NCBI RefSeq assembly: GCF_012103215.1
Contig: NZ_JAAVNE010000033.1
Location: 1-59,259 of the forward strand
Length of the DNA stretch: 59,259 nucleotides
Direction of reading: 5' to 3'
Origin: Falsiroseomonas selenitidurans
GTDB taxonomy: Bacteria; Pseudomonadota; Alphaproteobacteria; Acetobacterales; Acetobacteraceae
Shown here in pieces: positions 1-7,570 of this stretch (its first letter is position 1; each line of letters starts with the position of its first letter). The notes under the pieces were generated by a model. The model worked only from the letters and a program-made list of their open reading frames with translations, ran no database searches and was not told the origin of the DNA. A program made the position numbers and the translations under genes.

Positions 1-2
1 CG

Positions 3-494
3 CCGCGACCGGTGGCGGCGGCGCTGGCGGTGCCGGAAGGCTGCGTGGCGATGGCGGAAGGCGGTCTGGCCTGCGGCGGCACGCGGGTCGCCGCCCGCCT
101 TCTGCGCTTCGACCCGGCGAGCAACTGGGCCGCGGTGGCCGCGGCGCGGCGCAGCGCCGCCGGCACCGGCGATGACGAGGCGCTGACCTTCCAGGTCAAT
201 GGGCCGGGCATGGCGTGGCAGGTGCGCCGGGAAGCCGGGCGCAGGGCCCTGGTGGCGGTGGGCGCCTGGCGCGACGGCGTGCCGGCTGGCGACGGGTTGC
301 GGGCGCGCCTGGCCCAGGCGGCCTCCGCCCTTCGCGGCGGCGGCCCGGCGCCGGTGCTGGCGGTGGTGGAGATCCGACCGGATGAAGCCGCCTCCACCCG
401 CCCGGGCAGCCTGCGCGGCCTGGTCGCCGGCCTGCTGCTGGCGCAGCAGGATGGGCTGGCCCGGCAGGCCGCTTCCCTGTCCCGCACCCGCTAG
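3..494 (+). CDS. C-terminal part of an unidentified protein (5' end probably outside window)
   Basis: The frame is open from the first bases of the window. A GTG at position 12 could start a 160-residue protein, but coding probably continues upstream, so I treat it as truncated. The product is rich in Ala, Arg and Gly, has no Cys-rich or membrane segment, and carries a region (LTFQVNGPG, then VAVGAWRDG, RLAQAASALRGG) that looks like a beta-rich domain followed by a helix. That pattern is faintly like the tail of EpsI-type exosortase-associated proteins, and a PEP-CTERM substrate gene lies downstream, but this is only a guess. The stop codon TAG is also the first three bases of the intergenic element that follows. 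Confidence 0.5.
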   Translation, partial: PRPVAAALAVPEGCVAMAEGGLACGGTRVAARLLRFDPASNWAAVAAARRSAAGTGDDEALTFQVNGPGMAWQVRREAGRRALVAVGAWRDGVPAGDGLRARLAQAASALRGGGPAPVLAVVEIRPDEAASTRPGSLRGLVAGLLLAQQDGLARQAASLSRTR

Positions 495-560
495 TGCATC
501 TTCAAGCCTTGCGGCTTCGCAAGGCGACTCGGAAAATGCGTCGAAACAATAGGCTGGAGC
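492..560 (+). repeat. Alphaproteobacterial-type intergenic repeat element, copy 1
   Basis: Starts at the stop codon with TAGTGCATCTTCAAGC and ends GAAAATGCGTCGAAACAATAGG-CTGGAGC. From memory this matches the layout of an intergenic element common in rhizobia and relatives (TAGAGCAT-TTTCAAGC ... AAAATGCGTCAAAACAA ... CTAGAGC). It contains a perfect 8-bp hairpin, GCCTTGCG / CGCAAGGC with a GCTT loop, at 506-525. A second, diverged copy is at 40400-40468. Confidence 0.55.
506..525 (+). terminator. Hairpin 12 nt after the stop codon; possible terminator
   Basis: Perfect 8-bp GC-rich stem (GCCTTGCG/CGCAAGGC) with a four-base GCTT loop. It lies right behind the stop at 494 and has no T-run, so a Rho-independent role is uncertain. 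Confidence 0.35.
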
Positions 561-594
561 CGTTTCACCGTCTTCGCTTGCGGTGAAACGGCTC
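557..594. repeat. Perfect 14-bp inverted repeat
   Basis: GAGCCGTTTCACCG at 557-570 and its exact complement CGGTGAAACGGCTC at 581-594 flank a 10-base loop. It directly follows the intergenic element and could form a stable hairpin on either strand. Confidence 0.7.
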
Positions 595-1092
595 TAACCC
601 CACGCGCGAACTCCCGACCTGCGGCCCGAAGGACCGAGCGGCCGCATGGGCGCCGCGGCAAGTGCCGCGAAGCCAAGCCGCGCGGATGCGCGGCGCGCGG
701 CGCCTGAGGGACACGAAGGTGAAACCTTCGTGCGGCTGGTATAACCCCCCGGCTATCGCCGCGTCTGCCACGGGTCGGACCGGCAAGGTCCGGCCCGTTT
801 GCGTGGACCGGGCGCGCCACCGGGCGGCATCGCAGCCATTGCCGTGCGGTCTGCTTCAGCCTTGCTGCGCACAATGAATCGCGCCGCCAACAGTGCGATT
901 CACCAAAGGTTCCGACGTCCAATTCTTTGTTGACGTCCCGGTGGACGATAGGTTTAGCTCCACAGTCTACAGCGTTGCTCGGCCATATCGGGGTTTCATT
1001 GCCGATATGCTGCGTCGGGCCGCTTTACGCAAGCGGTGTTGCAACCACTGCGAATCCCTATTTTATTGTTTGTAATCAGAGTACTGGGGAGT

Positions 1093-1108
1093 TGGCCCGG
1101 GGTTTGCA
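1093..1108 (+). promoter_or_regulatory. Candidate sigma-54 (-24/-12) promoter of the PEP-CTERM gene
   Basis: TTGGCCCGGGGTTTGCA matches the RpoN consensus TGGCACG-N4-TTGCA, with the invariant GG (1094-1095) and GC (1106-1107) exactly 10 bases apart. Transcription would start near 1119, leaving a leader of about 45 bases before the ATG at 1163. PEP-CTERM genes in other bacteria are known to be under RpoN and PrsK/PrsR control, which supports the reading. Confidence 0.65.
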
Positions 1109-1162
1109 GTGTCCTGTCCCGGATCGGTCGATGTTCGGCGGATCGCAGTAGGGATAGATGAT

Positions 1163-1714
1163 ATGAAGAAGGCTCTCCTCGGCGCCGTTGCCGCACTCGC
1201 CATCGCCGCGATGGCCGCGCCGGCCATGGCTGGTCCGATCGGTGCTGGCAGCACGCTGTCGATCACCGGCGTGAACAGCGTTTCCGAAACCCAGATCACC
1301 TTCCCCTCCGAGGGCTCGCTGCTGGTCAGCACCGGCGACTTCGCCGCACTCGGCACCTGCTTCGAGTGCGTCGAACTGCAGACCATCACCTACGCGCCGA
1401 CGGTGAATGGCGGCCTGCTGTTCACCATCACCAACAACCTGCTGACCACCAGCTTCTCGCTGGACGATGGCGCGACGGTCACCGAGGTTGCCGGCTCCCC
1501 GGGCACGCTGAACATCGTCGGCACCGGCACCGCCTCGCTCACCGGCTATGACGACACCATCGGCACGCTGGCCTTCTCCACGCAGAACGGCCTGGCGCAG
1601 AACGTGACCTTCTCCGCCACCGTCACCGCGGTGCCGGAGCCGGCCTCGCTGGCGCTGTTCGGCACCGCGCTGCTGGGCATGGGCCTGGTGCGCCGCGCGC
1701 GCCGCAAGGTCTGA
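1163..1714 (+). CDS. PEP-CTERM sorting domain-containing exported protein
   Basis: 183-residue protein with an N-terminal signal peptide (MKKALLGAVAALAIAAMAA, cleavage near APAMA-G). The middle is Thr/Ser/Gly-rich and beta-type, and the C-terminal sorting signal has the VPEPASLALFG motif, a hydrophobic helix and a basic tail (RRARRKV). Proteins with this tail are cut and processed at the membrane by an exosortase and are usually linked to exopolysaccharide. I chose the ATG at 1163 over the upstream GTG at 1109, because the signal peptide starts there, AGGGA lies about 8 bases upstream, and the GTG sits before the predicted transcription start. Two Cys (CFEC) are in the mature part. No exosortase gene is in the window. 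The last codons form the first unit of a 27-bp tandem repeat. Confidence 0.88.
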   Translation: MKKALLGAVAALAIAAMAAPAMAGPIGAGSTLSITGVNSVSETQITFPSEGSLLVSTGDFAALGTCFECVELQTITYAPTVNGGLLFTITNNLLTTSFSLDDGATVTEVAGSPGTLNIVGTGTASLTGYDDTIGTLAFSTQNGLAQNVTFSATVTAVPEPASLALFGTALLGMGLVRRARRKV

Positions 1715-1797
1715 CTGCGCCGCGCGCGCCGCAAGGTCTGACTGCACCGCGCGCGCCGCAAGGTCTGACTGCGCCGCGGCGCCGTCAGGTCTGATGG
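1691..1797 (+). repeat. 27-bp tandem repeat, four units, starting inside the PEP-CTERM gene
   Basis: Units at 1691-1717, 1718-1744, 1745-1771 and a degenerate 1772-1797. Units 1 and 2 are identical, unit 3 has one change, and unit 4 has several. Each unit reads CGCCGCGCGCGCCGC-AAGGTCTGACTG and contains the last codons plus the stop of the upstream gene, so it looks like a local duplication of the 3' end of the gene. Confidence 0.9.
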
Positions 1798-1815
1798 CGC
1801 CGCGGGTCCAAGGGG

Positions 1816-1846
1816 AACGCGCGTCCGGCATCGCCGGGCGCGCGTT
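1816..1846. terminator. Strong bidirectional terminator between convergent genes
   Basis: 14-bp stem (AACGCGCGTCCGGC / GCCGGGCGCGCGTT, one G-T pair) with an ATC loop, followed on the plus strand by TTCGCGTTT. It lies between the PEP-CTERM gene and the 3' end of the ABC transporter operon and could serve both. Confidence 0.65.
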
Positions 1847-1853
1847 TCGCGTT

Positions 1854-2606
1854 TCAGGCGTCCCGCGCCCAGGCGACGCGGTCGAGGTAGGTCTGCAGGA
1901 AGCCGCGCACGCGCGGTTCGGCCTGGGTGCCGAACAATTCCGCCGGCGGTGCCGCCTGCACCACGACCCCGTGGTCGAGGAACACCACGCGCGTCGACAG
2001 GCGGGCGATGAAACCCATTTCGTGGCTCACCACCAGCATGGTGGTGCCGGCCTGGGCCAGGTCGCGGATCACGTCCAGCACCTCGGTCGTCAGCTCCGGG
2101 TCCAGCGCCGCGGTGGGCTCGTCGAACAGCAGCACGCGCGGTTCCATGGCCAGGGTGCGGGCGATCGCCACGCGCTGCTGCTGGCCGCCGGACAAGGCCG
2201 CCGGTTTGCGCCCGGCCAGCGCCGCCAGGCCGACGCGGGCCAGCGCGGCTTCCGCCTTCGCCTGCGCCGCGGCCGCCGGCATCTTCCGCACCAGCCGCAG
2301 CGCCAGGGCCACATTCTCCCGCGCCGTCAGATGCGGCCACAGGTTGAACTGCTGGAAGACCATGCCGATGGCGCCATCCCCCGGCCGCGCCACCCGCCCT
2401 TCCACCAGCACCGTGCCGCCGGAGATCGGGTCGAGCCCGGCGATGCAGCGCAGCAGCGAGGATTTGCCGGACCCGCTCGGCCCGATCACGCCGATCGCCT
2501 CGCCCGGCATCACGTCGAGGTCGATGCGGCGCAGGATCTCCACGTCGCCCACGCGCCGTTCCAGCGCGCGCACGGCCAGCATCGGGGCCATCACCGGCGC
2601 GCTCAT
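1854..2606 (-). CDS. Polar amino-acid ABC transporter, ATP-binding protein
   Basis: 250-residue ATPase of the GlnQ/HisP type that powers amino-acid import. Walker A is GPSGSGKSS (residues about 42-50), followed by the Q-loop QQFNLWPH, the signature LSGGQQQR and Walker B LLFDEP, then the switch His in VVSHEM. Length is normal for the family. The start ATG overlaps the stop of the upstream permease by four bases (ATGA), so it is the last gene of a four-gene operon: binding protein, two permeases, ATPase. A substrate cannot be read from the sequence. Confidence 0.93.
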   Translation of the reverse strand: MSAPVMAPMLAVRALERRVGDVEILRRIDLDVMPGEAIGVIGPSGSGKSSLLRCIAGLDPISGGTVLVEGRVARPGDGAIGMVFQQFNLWPHLTARENVALALRLVRKMPAAAAQAKAEAALARVGLAALAGRKPAALSGGQQQRVAIARTLAMEPRVLLFDEPTAALDPELTTEVLDVIRDLAQAGTTMLVVSHEMGFIARLSTRVVFLDHGVVVQAAPPAELFGTQAEPRVRGFLQTYLDRVAWARDA

Positions 2607-3256
2607 GCCGCGAGCGCCCGGGCGATGCGGCGTTCCGCGTGGCGCGAGGCCCAGGCGGTGGCCTCCACCAGCGCCCAGTAGACCAGGGCCAGCACCAGCG
2701 TGGTCTCGGCGAAGGCGAAGGTGGCGGAGCCCACGCCCTGCACGCGGAAGGTCAGCTCCGGCACCGTGATGATCGAGAGCACGGCGGTTTCCTTGATGAG
2801 GATGACGGCAAGGTTGACCAGCGAGGGCAGCACCGCCAGCGCCATCATCGGCAGCATGATGCGCAGCACCGCCTGCGGCCGGGACAGGCCGAGCAGCCGC
2901 GCCGCCTCCAGCTGCCCTGGCGGCACCGCCATGAAGCCGGCGCGGAACACCTCGCTGAAATAGGCCGCGCCGTAGACCGACAGCGCCACCCAGCCGGCGA
3001 GGATGGGGGAGAGATCGATGCCGATGAAGGGGCCGCCGAAATACAGCAGGAAGCATTGCACCAGGAAGGGCGTGCCGCGCACCGCCTCCACCGCCGTGGC
3101 CAGCGGCCAGGTCAGTGCCGCGGGGGCGAAGAAGCGCACGGCGCCGATGACGAAGCCGGCGGCCAGCCCGGTGCCGACGCCGGCCAGCCAGATCGCCAGC
3201 GTCAGCGGCAGGCCCAGCGCCGCGGCGGCCAGGCTGTCGGCGATCGCCTGGATCAT
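2603..3256 (-). CDS. Polar amino-acid ABC transporter, permease 2
   Basis: 217-residue inner-membrane permease of the HisMQ/GlnP family with about five hydrophobic helices. It shows the EAA-loop typical of importers (GQLEAARLLGLSRPQAVLR, residues about 113-131) and an early VRGTPFLVQ motif characteristic of amino-acid permeases. The ATG at 3256 overlaps the stop of permease 1 by four bases, and its own stop overlaps the ATPase start, so translation is probably coupled. It would pair with permease 1 as a heterodimeric channel. Confidence 0.92.
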   Translation of the reverse strand: MIQAIADSLAAAALGLPLTLAIWLAGVGTGLAAGFVIGAVRFFAPAALTWPLATAVEAVRGTPFLVQCFLLYFGGPFIGIDLSPILAGWVALSVYGAAYFSEVFRAGFMAVPPGQLEAARLLGLSRPQAVLRIMLPMMALAVLPSLVNLAVILIKETAVLSIITVPELTFRVQGVGSATFAFAETTLVLALVYWALVEATAWASRHAERRIARALAA

Positions 3257-3879
3257 GCCGGCCGCCCCGGCTGGCGGCCGCGGGCCAGCAGCATCAGCAG
3301 CAGGTTCAGGCCGAGATAGATGGCGCCGCACAGCGCATAGGCGGGCAGCGGCTCGAAGGTGGAGGAGGCCAGCGCCTGGGCGCTGCGCGTCAGCTCCAGC
3401 ACGCCGACGACGGAGATGAGGGAGGAGGCCTTGACGATCATGATGGCCTCGCTGATCAGGGCCGGCCGCATCGCCTGGGCCGAGATTGGCAGGCGGATGC
3501 GCAGCAGGATCTGCAGCCGCGTCAGCCCCAGCAGCCGCGCCGCCTCCACGCCCCCCGGCGGCACCAGGGCGAAGCCGCCGCGCAGGATCTCCGCCATGTA
3601 GGCGGCGCAGCACAGGCCCAGCGTGCCCACGGCGGCGACCAGCGGCGGCAGGTCGATGCCGGCGAAGGGCAGCGCGTAATAGGCCAGCAGCAGCTGGATC
3701 AGCAGCGGCACGCCGCGGAAGAAGCTGACATAGAGCCGCGCCCAGGGGCGGTCCGCCGCCACCGCCAGCGGCACGCCGAGGGCCAGTCCGACGGCGACGG
3801 CGGCCAGCGAGATCCACACCGTCGCCAGCGTCGCCCACGCCATGGAGGGCGCCGCCTCGACCAGGAAATCCCAGCTCAT
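3253..3879 (-). CDS. Polar amino-acid ABC transporter, permease 1
   Basis: 208-residue permease of the same HisMQ family, about five membrane helices, with FRGVPLLIQ near residue 54 and the EAA-loop GGVEAARLLGLTRLQILLR. It is first of the two permease genes, 45 bases after the binding-protein stop at 3925. It is similar in layout to, but clearly diverged from, the following permease, as is usual for paired channel subunits. Confidence 0.92.
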   Translation of the reverse strand: MSWDFLVEAAPSMAWATLATVWISLAAVAVGLALGVPLAVAADRPWARLYVSFFRGVPLLIQLLLAYYALPFAGIDLPPLVAAVGTLGLCCAAYMAEILRGGFALVPPGGVEAARLLGLTRLQILLRIRLPISAQAMRPALISEAIMIVKASSLISVVGVLELTRSAQALASSTFEPLPAYALCGAIYLGLNLLLMLLARGRQPGRPA

Positions 3880-3924
3880 GCCCCGGCTGCGGTCCGCTTC
3901 AGGCGGCCCCGCCGCCGGTCCGGA

Positions 3925-4755
3925 TCAGGCATTGGCCTGGGTGATGCGGGCCGGCACCTCGAAGGCCTGGCCGAACCACTTGGTCTGCAGCGCCGCCAGG
4001 CGGCCATCGCCGCGCATCGCGTCGATCACGCCATCCACCGCATCCAGCAGCGGCGCACTTTCGGCGTCCTTCCGGCCGAGATAGCCGAAATACACCTTGG
4101 CGCCGAAGGGCGGCTGCACCACCGCGAAGACCCGGCGCTGCTGCGCCACATAGGCGATGTTGGGCAGCGAATTGGCCACCGCGACGATGCGCCCGGCTGC
4201 GAGGTCCGCATAGGTCTCGCTGAAGGACTGGTATTCGCGGATCTGCACGTTCAGGCCCTTGTCGCGCACGAAGTTCTGCAGCTGCGCCAGCTGCGCGGTG
4301 GCCTGGGCGCAGCCCACCGTCTTGCCGTTGATGTCCTCGGGCTTGGTGATGCTGGCATCGCTGGCGCGCTTCAGCAGCGCCACGGTGGCGTCCGCGATCG
4401 GGGCGCAGAAGCGGTAGCGTTCCATGCGCGCGCGGGTGATGGTGGCGGGGCCGGCGACCAGGTCATAGCGGCCGGCCTCCAGCCCGGGCAGCACGCCGGG
4501 CCAGGGCAGGTCCTGGAAGCGGATGCGCAGGTTCAGCGCCTTGCCCACTTCCGCGAACAGCTCGCTGTTCATGCCCACCTGGCGGCCGCCCTCGGTGAAG
4601 TCGAAGGGGGCGAAGTGCAGCTCCGTCGCGATCAGCAGCTCGCCGGCCGCGCGCGCCTTGGCCAGGTTGTCGGCGCGCGCGAGAGAGGGCGCGGCCAGCG
4701 CCGCGACGGCGGCCAGGGCGGCGCTGCGCCGCGTGATCAGCAGCTTGGTCATCAT
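3925..4755 (-). CDS. Periplasmic amino-acid-binding protein of the ABC transporter
   Basis: 276-residue family 3 solute-binding protein. The N-terminus has a signal peptide with adjacent arginines (LLITRRSAALAAVAA, cleavage near LARA-D). The mature part begins with LLIATELHFAPFDF and contains LEAGRYDLVAGPATITRARM, the usual hinge and ligand-binding region of cystine/glutamine-type binding proteins. Two adjacent ATGs exist (4755 and 4752); the second has the better distance (six bases) from GGAG. It heads the operon. Ligand unknown: the canonical Arg of amino-acid binders is plausible in ITRARMERY, but I cannot assign specificity. Confidence 0.9.
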   Translation of the reverse strand: MMTKLLITRRSAALAAVAALAAPSLARADNLAKARAAGELLIATELHFAPFDFTEGGRQVGMNSELFAEVGKALNLRIRFQDLPWPGVLPGLEAGRYDLVAGPATITRARMERYRFCAPIADATVALLKRASDASITKPEDINGKTVGCAQATAQLAQLQNFVRDKGLNVQIREYQSFSETYADLAAGRIVAVANSLPNIAYVAQQRRVFAVVQPPFGAKVYFGYLGRKDAESAPLLDAVDGVIDAMRGDGRLAALQTKWFGQAFEVPARITQANA

Positions 4756-4870
4756 GCTCTCCTCGGCCTTGGCGGCCTGCGTGATACGTTCCGGCCGCGC
4801 CGGCCCTTCCCCGTGCCCTGCGCCCACGCTGGGCCCCCGGGCAACAGCCGGATCGGCACGCGAAGGTTGA

Positions 4871-4884
4871 CATGACAGGTCATG
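4871..4884. promoter_or_regulatory. Palindrome in the divergent promoter region; candidate operator
   Basis: CATGACAGGTCATG, a perfect inverted repeat with 6-base arms and a 2-base centre, within TTGACATGACAGGTCATGACC. It sits between the ABC transporter operon (start 4755, minus) and the oxygenase gene (start 4941, plus). The HutC-like regulator encoded at 5897 is the natural candidate to bind it; this is inference. Confidence 0.4.
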
Positions 4885-4940
4885 ACCGTAGGCTTGGCCT
4901 GCCCGGGTGATCAAGCCCGGATCGATCGGAACATCTCACC

Positions 4941-5897
4941 ATGCCCGACGGCGCCGTCCAACAGGGACTTCCGGTGATCGACCTCGCGGATCGCGGCGGT
5001 GGCGCCGATCTGCACAGGGTTGCGGCAGAGATCCGCGCCGCCTGCACAGGCCCTGGCTTCTTCTACATCCGCAACCACGGCGTGCCGGAGGCGGTCATCG
5101 CCGCGGCCGTCGCCGCCAGCCGGCGGTTCTTCCTGCTGCCGGAGGCGGTGAAGGTCGAGACGCGGGCCAATCTGGTGCATCGCGGCTGGCACCGGGCCGG
5201 CGGCGCGGTGATGGAAGGCGCCACCAAGCCCGATCTGAAGGAATTCTTCTCCATCGGGCTCGACCTGCCGGAGGATCATCCCTTGGTCCTGGCCGGGGAG
5301 AAGCTGCGCGGCCCGAACCAGTGGCCGGCGGCGGTGCCGGAGTTGCGCCCGGCGATGGAGGCGTATTTCGCCGCCATCGGCGCCTGCGGCGCGCGGCTGC
5401 TGCGCGCCGTCGCCATCAGCCTGGACCTGCCCGCGGGATTCTTCGACCCCTTCTACGGCCTGCCGCTGCAACGCACCCAGGCGATCTTCTACCCGCCGCA
5501 GCCGGCCGACGACACGGAAGGCTTCGGCGTCGCCCCGCACACCGATTTCGGCTGCATCACCCTGCTGTGGCAGGATGACAGCGGCGGGCTGGAGGTGCGG
5601 GAGAGGCAGTCCGGCGCCTGGATCCCGGCGCCGCCCCTCCCCGGGACGCTGGTGGTGAATGTGGGCGACCTGCTGGGCCGCTGGTCCAACAACCGCTTCG
5701 CCAGCACGCCGCACCGCGTGGTCAACCGTTCGGGGCATGAGCGCATGTCCATCGCCACCTTCTACGACCCCGATTTCGCCGCGCCGATCGACCCGCGGGC
5801 GCTGGGCGCGGCGCAGCCGGCCTATGAGCCCACCACCTGCGGCGACCATATCCTCGGCCGCTTCGCCCAGGCCTTCGCCTACCGCAAATCGGCCTGA
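4941..5897 (+). CDS. 2-oxoglutarate/Fe(II)-dependent oxygenase, isopenicillin N synthase-like
   Basis: 318-residue cytosolic oxygenase. The N-terminal DIOX_N region has GFFYIRNHGVPE (about residues 38-49). The catalytic jelly-roll carries the iron triad His200-x-Asp202 (APHTDFGCITLL) and His258 (TPHRVVN), plus Arg268-x-Ser270 (RMSIATFYD) that usually anchors the 2-oxoglutarate carboxylate. The family includes ethylene-forming, gibberellin and many unassigned bacterial enzymes; true penicillin synthesis is unlikely because no NRPS is nearby. It is divergent from an amino-acid transporter and overlaps the HutC-like regulator by one base, which suggests oxidation or degradation of the imported amino acid or a derivative. 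Confidence 0.9.
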   Translation: MPDGAVQQGLPVIDLADRGGGADLHRVAAEIRAACTGPGFFYIRNHGVPEAVIAAAVAASRRFFLLPEAVKVETRANLVHRGWHRAGGAVMEGATKPDLKEFFSIGLDLPEDHPLVLAGEKLRGPNQWPAAVPELRPAMEAYFAAIGACGARLLRAVAISLDLPAGFFDPFYGLPLQRTQAIFYPPQPADDTEGFGVAPHTDFGCITLLWQDDSGGLEVRERQSGAWIPAPPLPGTLVVNVGDLLGRWSNNRFASTPHRVVNRSGHERMSIATFYDPDFAAPIDPRALGAAQPAYEPTTCGDHILGRFAQAFAYRKSA

Positions 5898-6631
5898 TGC
5901 CGGCAGGGGAGGCAGGGCCCGCGCCGAAGCCGCTCTATGCCGTGGTCAAGGCCCATGTGACGCAGCGCATCCGCGACGGCAGTTGGCCGCCGGGCACGCG
6001 CATCCCCTCCGAGAACGCGCTGGGGCCGCAGCTCGGCGTTTCCCGCATCACCATCAACCGCGCCTTCGCGGAACTGGCGCGGGACGGGGTGCTGGACAAG
6101 GTGCCGGGCGTGGGCACCTTCGTTGCCCGCGCCAAGCCGCGCTTCGGCCTGATGACCATCCAGGACATCGCGGAGGAGATCACCGCCCGCGGCATGGCAT
6201 GGAGCAGCCAGGTGCTGGCGCTGGCGGAGCTGCCGGCGCCGGCCGAAGCGGCCGCGGCGCTGGGGCTGAAGCCCGGCACCGCGGTGCCGCACAGCGCCGT
6301 TCTGCATCGGGGCGACGCGGCGCCGATCCAGCACGAGGCGCGCTGGCTGCGCCCCGGCTATTCCGACGGCTACCTGGCGCAGGACTACACGCGCGGCACC
6401 ACCTTCGCGCATCTGGTCCGCACCGGCCGGGCGAAGGAGATGGAGCAGTCCATCACCGCCATCCTGCCGGATGCGGCGCTGGCGCGGCTGCTGGCGGTGC
6501 CGCGCAACCAGCCCTGCCTGGTGATCCGGCGCGTCACCTTCACCGATGGCGTACCGATGACGCTGTCCCGCCTGGTGCAGCCGGCGGACCGCTTCGAGAT
6601 CGCCGGCCGCGCGGTGCTGGAGAACGGCTGA
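5897..6631 (+). CDS. GntR-family transcriptional regulator, HutC subfamily
   Basis: 244 residues. The N-terminal winged helix-turn-helix (residues about 12-80) has PSENALGPQLGVSRITINRA and the wing KVPGVGTFVA. The C-terminal UTRA effector domain (about 95-240) has IQDIAEEITARG, then IQHEARWLRPG and YLAQDYTRGTTFAHL, which match the histidine-utilisation repressor HutC more closely than other GntR proteins. No hut genes are in the window, so the effector is unknown. It is translationally coupled (TGATG) to the oxygenase and probably controls that operon and the divergent transporter through the palindrome at 4871. Confidence 0.9.
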   Translation: MPAGEAGPAPKPLYAVVKAHVTQRIRDGSWPPGTRIPSENALGPQLGVSRITINRAFAELARDGVLDKVPGVGTFVARAKPRFGLMTIQDIAEEITARGMAWSSQVLALAELPAPAEAAAALGLKPGTAVPHSAVLHRGDAAPIQHEARWLRPGYSDGYLAQDYTRGTTFAHLVRTGRAKEMEQSITAILPDAALARLLAVPRNQPCLVIRRVTFTDGVPMTLSRLVQPADRFEIAGRAVLENG

Positions 6632-6668
6632 GCCGCCGCGCGGAATCGCGGCCTCCAGCCCCAGGCGC

Positions 6669-7403
6669 TCAGGGCATCTCGGCAAAGCCCTGGATCGAGC
6701 CGAGATGGGCGTAGATCGCCTCCAGCTGCCCGGCATCGCGCAGCGCCGCCAGCGCGGCGCCGTCCAGCCGGCCCAGCGCCGCACGGTCCACGGCGCGGAA
6801 GCCGGTCACCTGCAGCGGCCCGCCGGGGCGCGGCACCTTGGCGGTGGACGGTGTCAGCAGGCCCAGCCGGCCGAGGGTGGCGGAGAATTCCGCCGTGCGG
6901 CGGAAGGCCGCTTCCGCGTCGCGCGCGGTGGTGAAGGCCTGCTGCAGCAGCAGGGTCGGCTTGCCCTCCGCGTCGAACAGCGGTTCGCCCTCCTCGCTCG
7001 ACAGACATTCCGCCTGCGGGTCAAGGCAGAGCACGAGCTGGTCCGGCGCGGTGCCGGAGGGGACCAGCAGGAAGGGGTAGCGCCGCAGATGCACCGGCAC
7101 GTAGCTGCCGGCCTGCCAGGTGCCATCGGGGGCGAGGCCGCGCGGCGCATCGCCATCCGCCAGGCGCAGCAGCACCACCGGCACATGCGGCGCGGCATCG
7201 GCGAAGACCAGCGGCAGGTGGCGGCCCAGCAGCGCCATTTCCTCCATCGCCACCGGCAGGGCACCGGTACGGGTGGCCGCCGCCAGGCGCAGCGCCGGGC
7301 GCAGCCGCAGCGCGCGATGGCGTTCCGCGGTCACCGCCTCCACGGCGCGATACAGGGTGGGCAGGCCGGTCGCCGCGGCGCCGGGGGTGGGTGCGGTGCT
7401 CAT
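6669..7403 (-). CDS. SapC-family protein
   Basis: 244-residue soluble protein of the SapC-like Pfam family (not the SapC membrane permease that shares the name). Typical features seen: FADAAPHVPVVLLRLADG near residue 68, then WQAGSYVPVHLRRYPFLL and a conserved acidic stretch CLDPQAECLSSEEGEPLFD. No signal peptide or membrane helix. Function of the family is unknown; genes of this type occur near surface or S-layer loci and TonB-dependent receptors in alphaproteobacteria. It is convergent with the regulator gene (38 bases apart) and divergent from the two-partner secretion locus. Confidence 0.8.
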   Translation of the reverse strand: MSTAPTPGAAATGLPTLYRAVEAVTAERHRALRLRPALRLAAATRTGALPVAMEEMALLGRHLPLVFADAAPHVPVVLLRLADGDAPRGLAPDGTWQAGSYVPVHLRRYPFLLVPSGTAPDQLVLCLDPQAECLSSEEGEPLFDAEGKPTLLLQQAFTTARDAEAAFRRTAEFSATLGRLGLLTPSTAKVPRPGGPLQVTGFRAVDRAALGRLDGAALAALRDAGQLEAIYAHLGSIQGFAEMP

Positions 7404-7570
7404 GCGCGGACCCTAGTCCGGACCGCCGCCCCCGGCCAGCCTCTCCCGCAACCCTCCGCCAGAACGTCATCCTGCGGCCGGCGGATGCGTGGCTTGCGCT
7501 TCGTGCGCAAATGTTACGTTATAGGCAAGAACGACGACCAAGCGGCTTTTCCCAGGGGTGGTATCGACGC

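Larger units (their letters stand above)
495..1092. other. Gene-free region with several hairpins
   Basis: No convincing gene on either strand: the short open frames have no recognisable product, no good ribosome site and atypical composition. Besides the two hairpins already listed, it holds a 9-bp stem CACGAAGGT/ACCTTCGTG with a GAA loop (712-732) and a 10-bp stem GGGTCGGACC/GGTCCGGCCC with one G-T pair (772-796). From about 880 the composition becomes noticeably more A+T rich, including a CCCTATTTTATTG run near 1056-1070, as expected of a regulatory region ahead of the PEP-CTERM gene. Confidence 0.6.

Noticed and set aside
491..922. 143-codon minus-strand frame in the gene-free region
   Set aside because: It crosses several strong hairpins, has no ribosome site or recognisable domain, and is rich in Arg and Ala, as expected by chance at this GC content.
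4941..5897. Isopenicillin N synthase and a beta-lactam cluster
   Set aside because: Only the general fold and iron ligands match; no peptide synthetase, epimerase or beta-lactam genes are near.
6669..7403. SapC permease of an antimicrobial peptide transporter
   Set aside because: The protein has no membrane helices; it belongs to the separate soluble SapC-like family.
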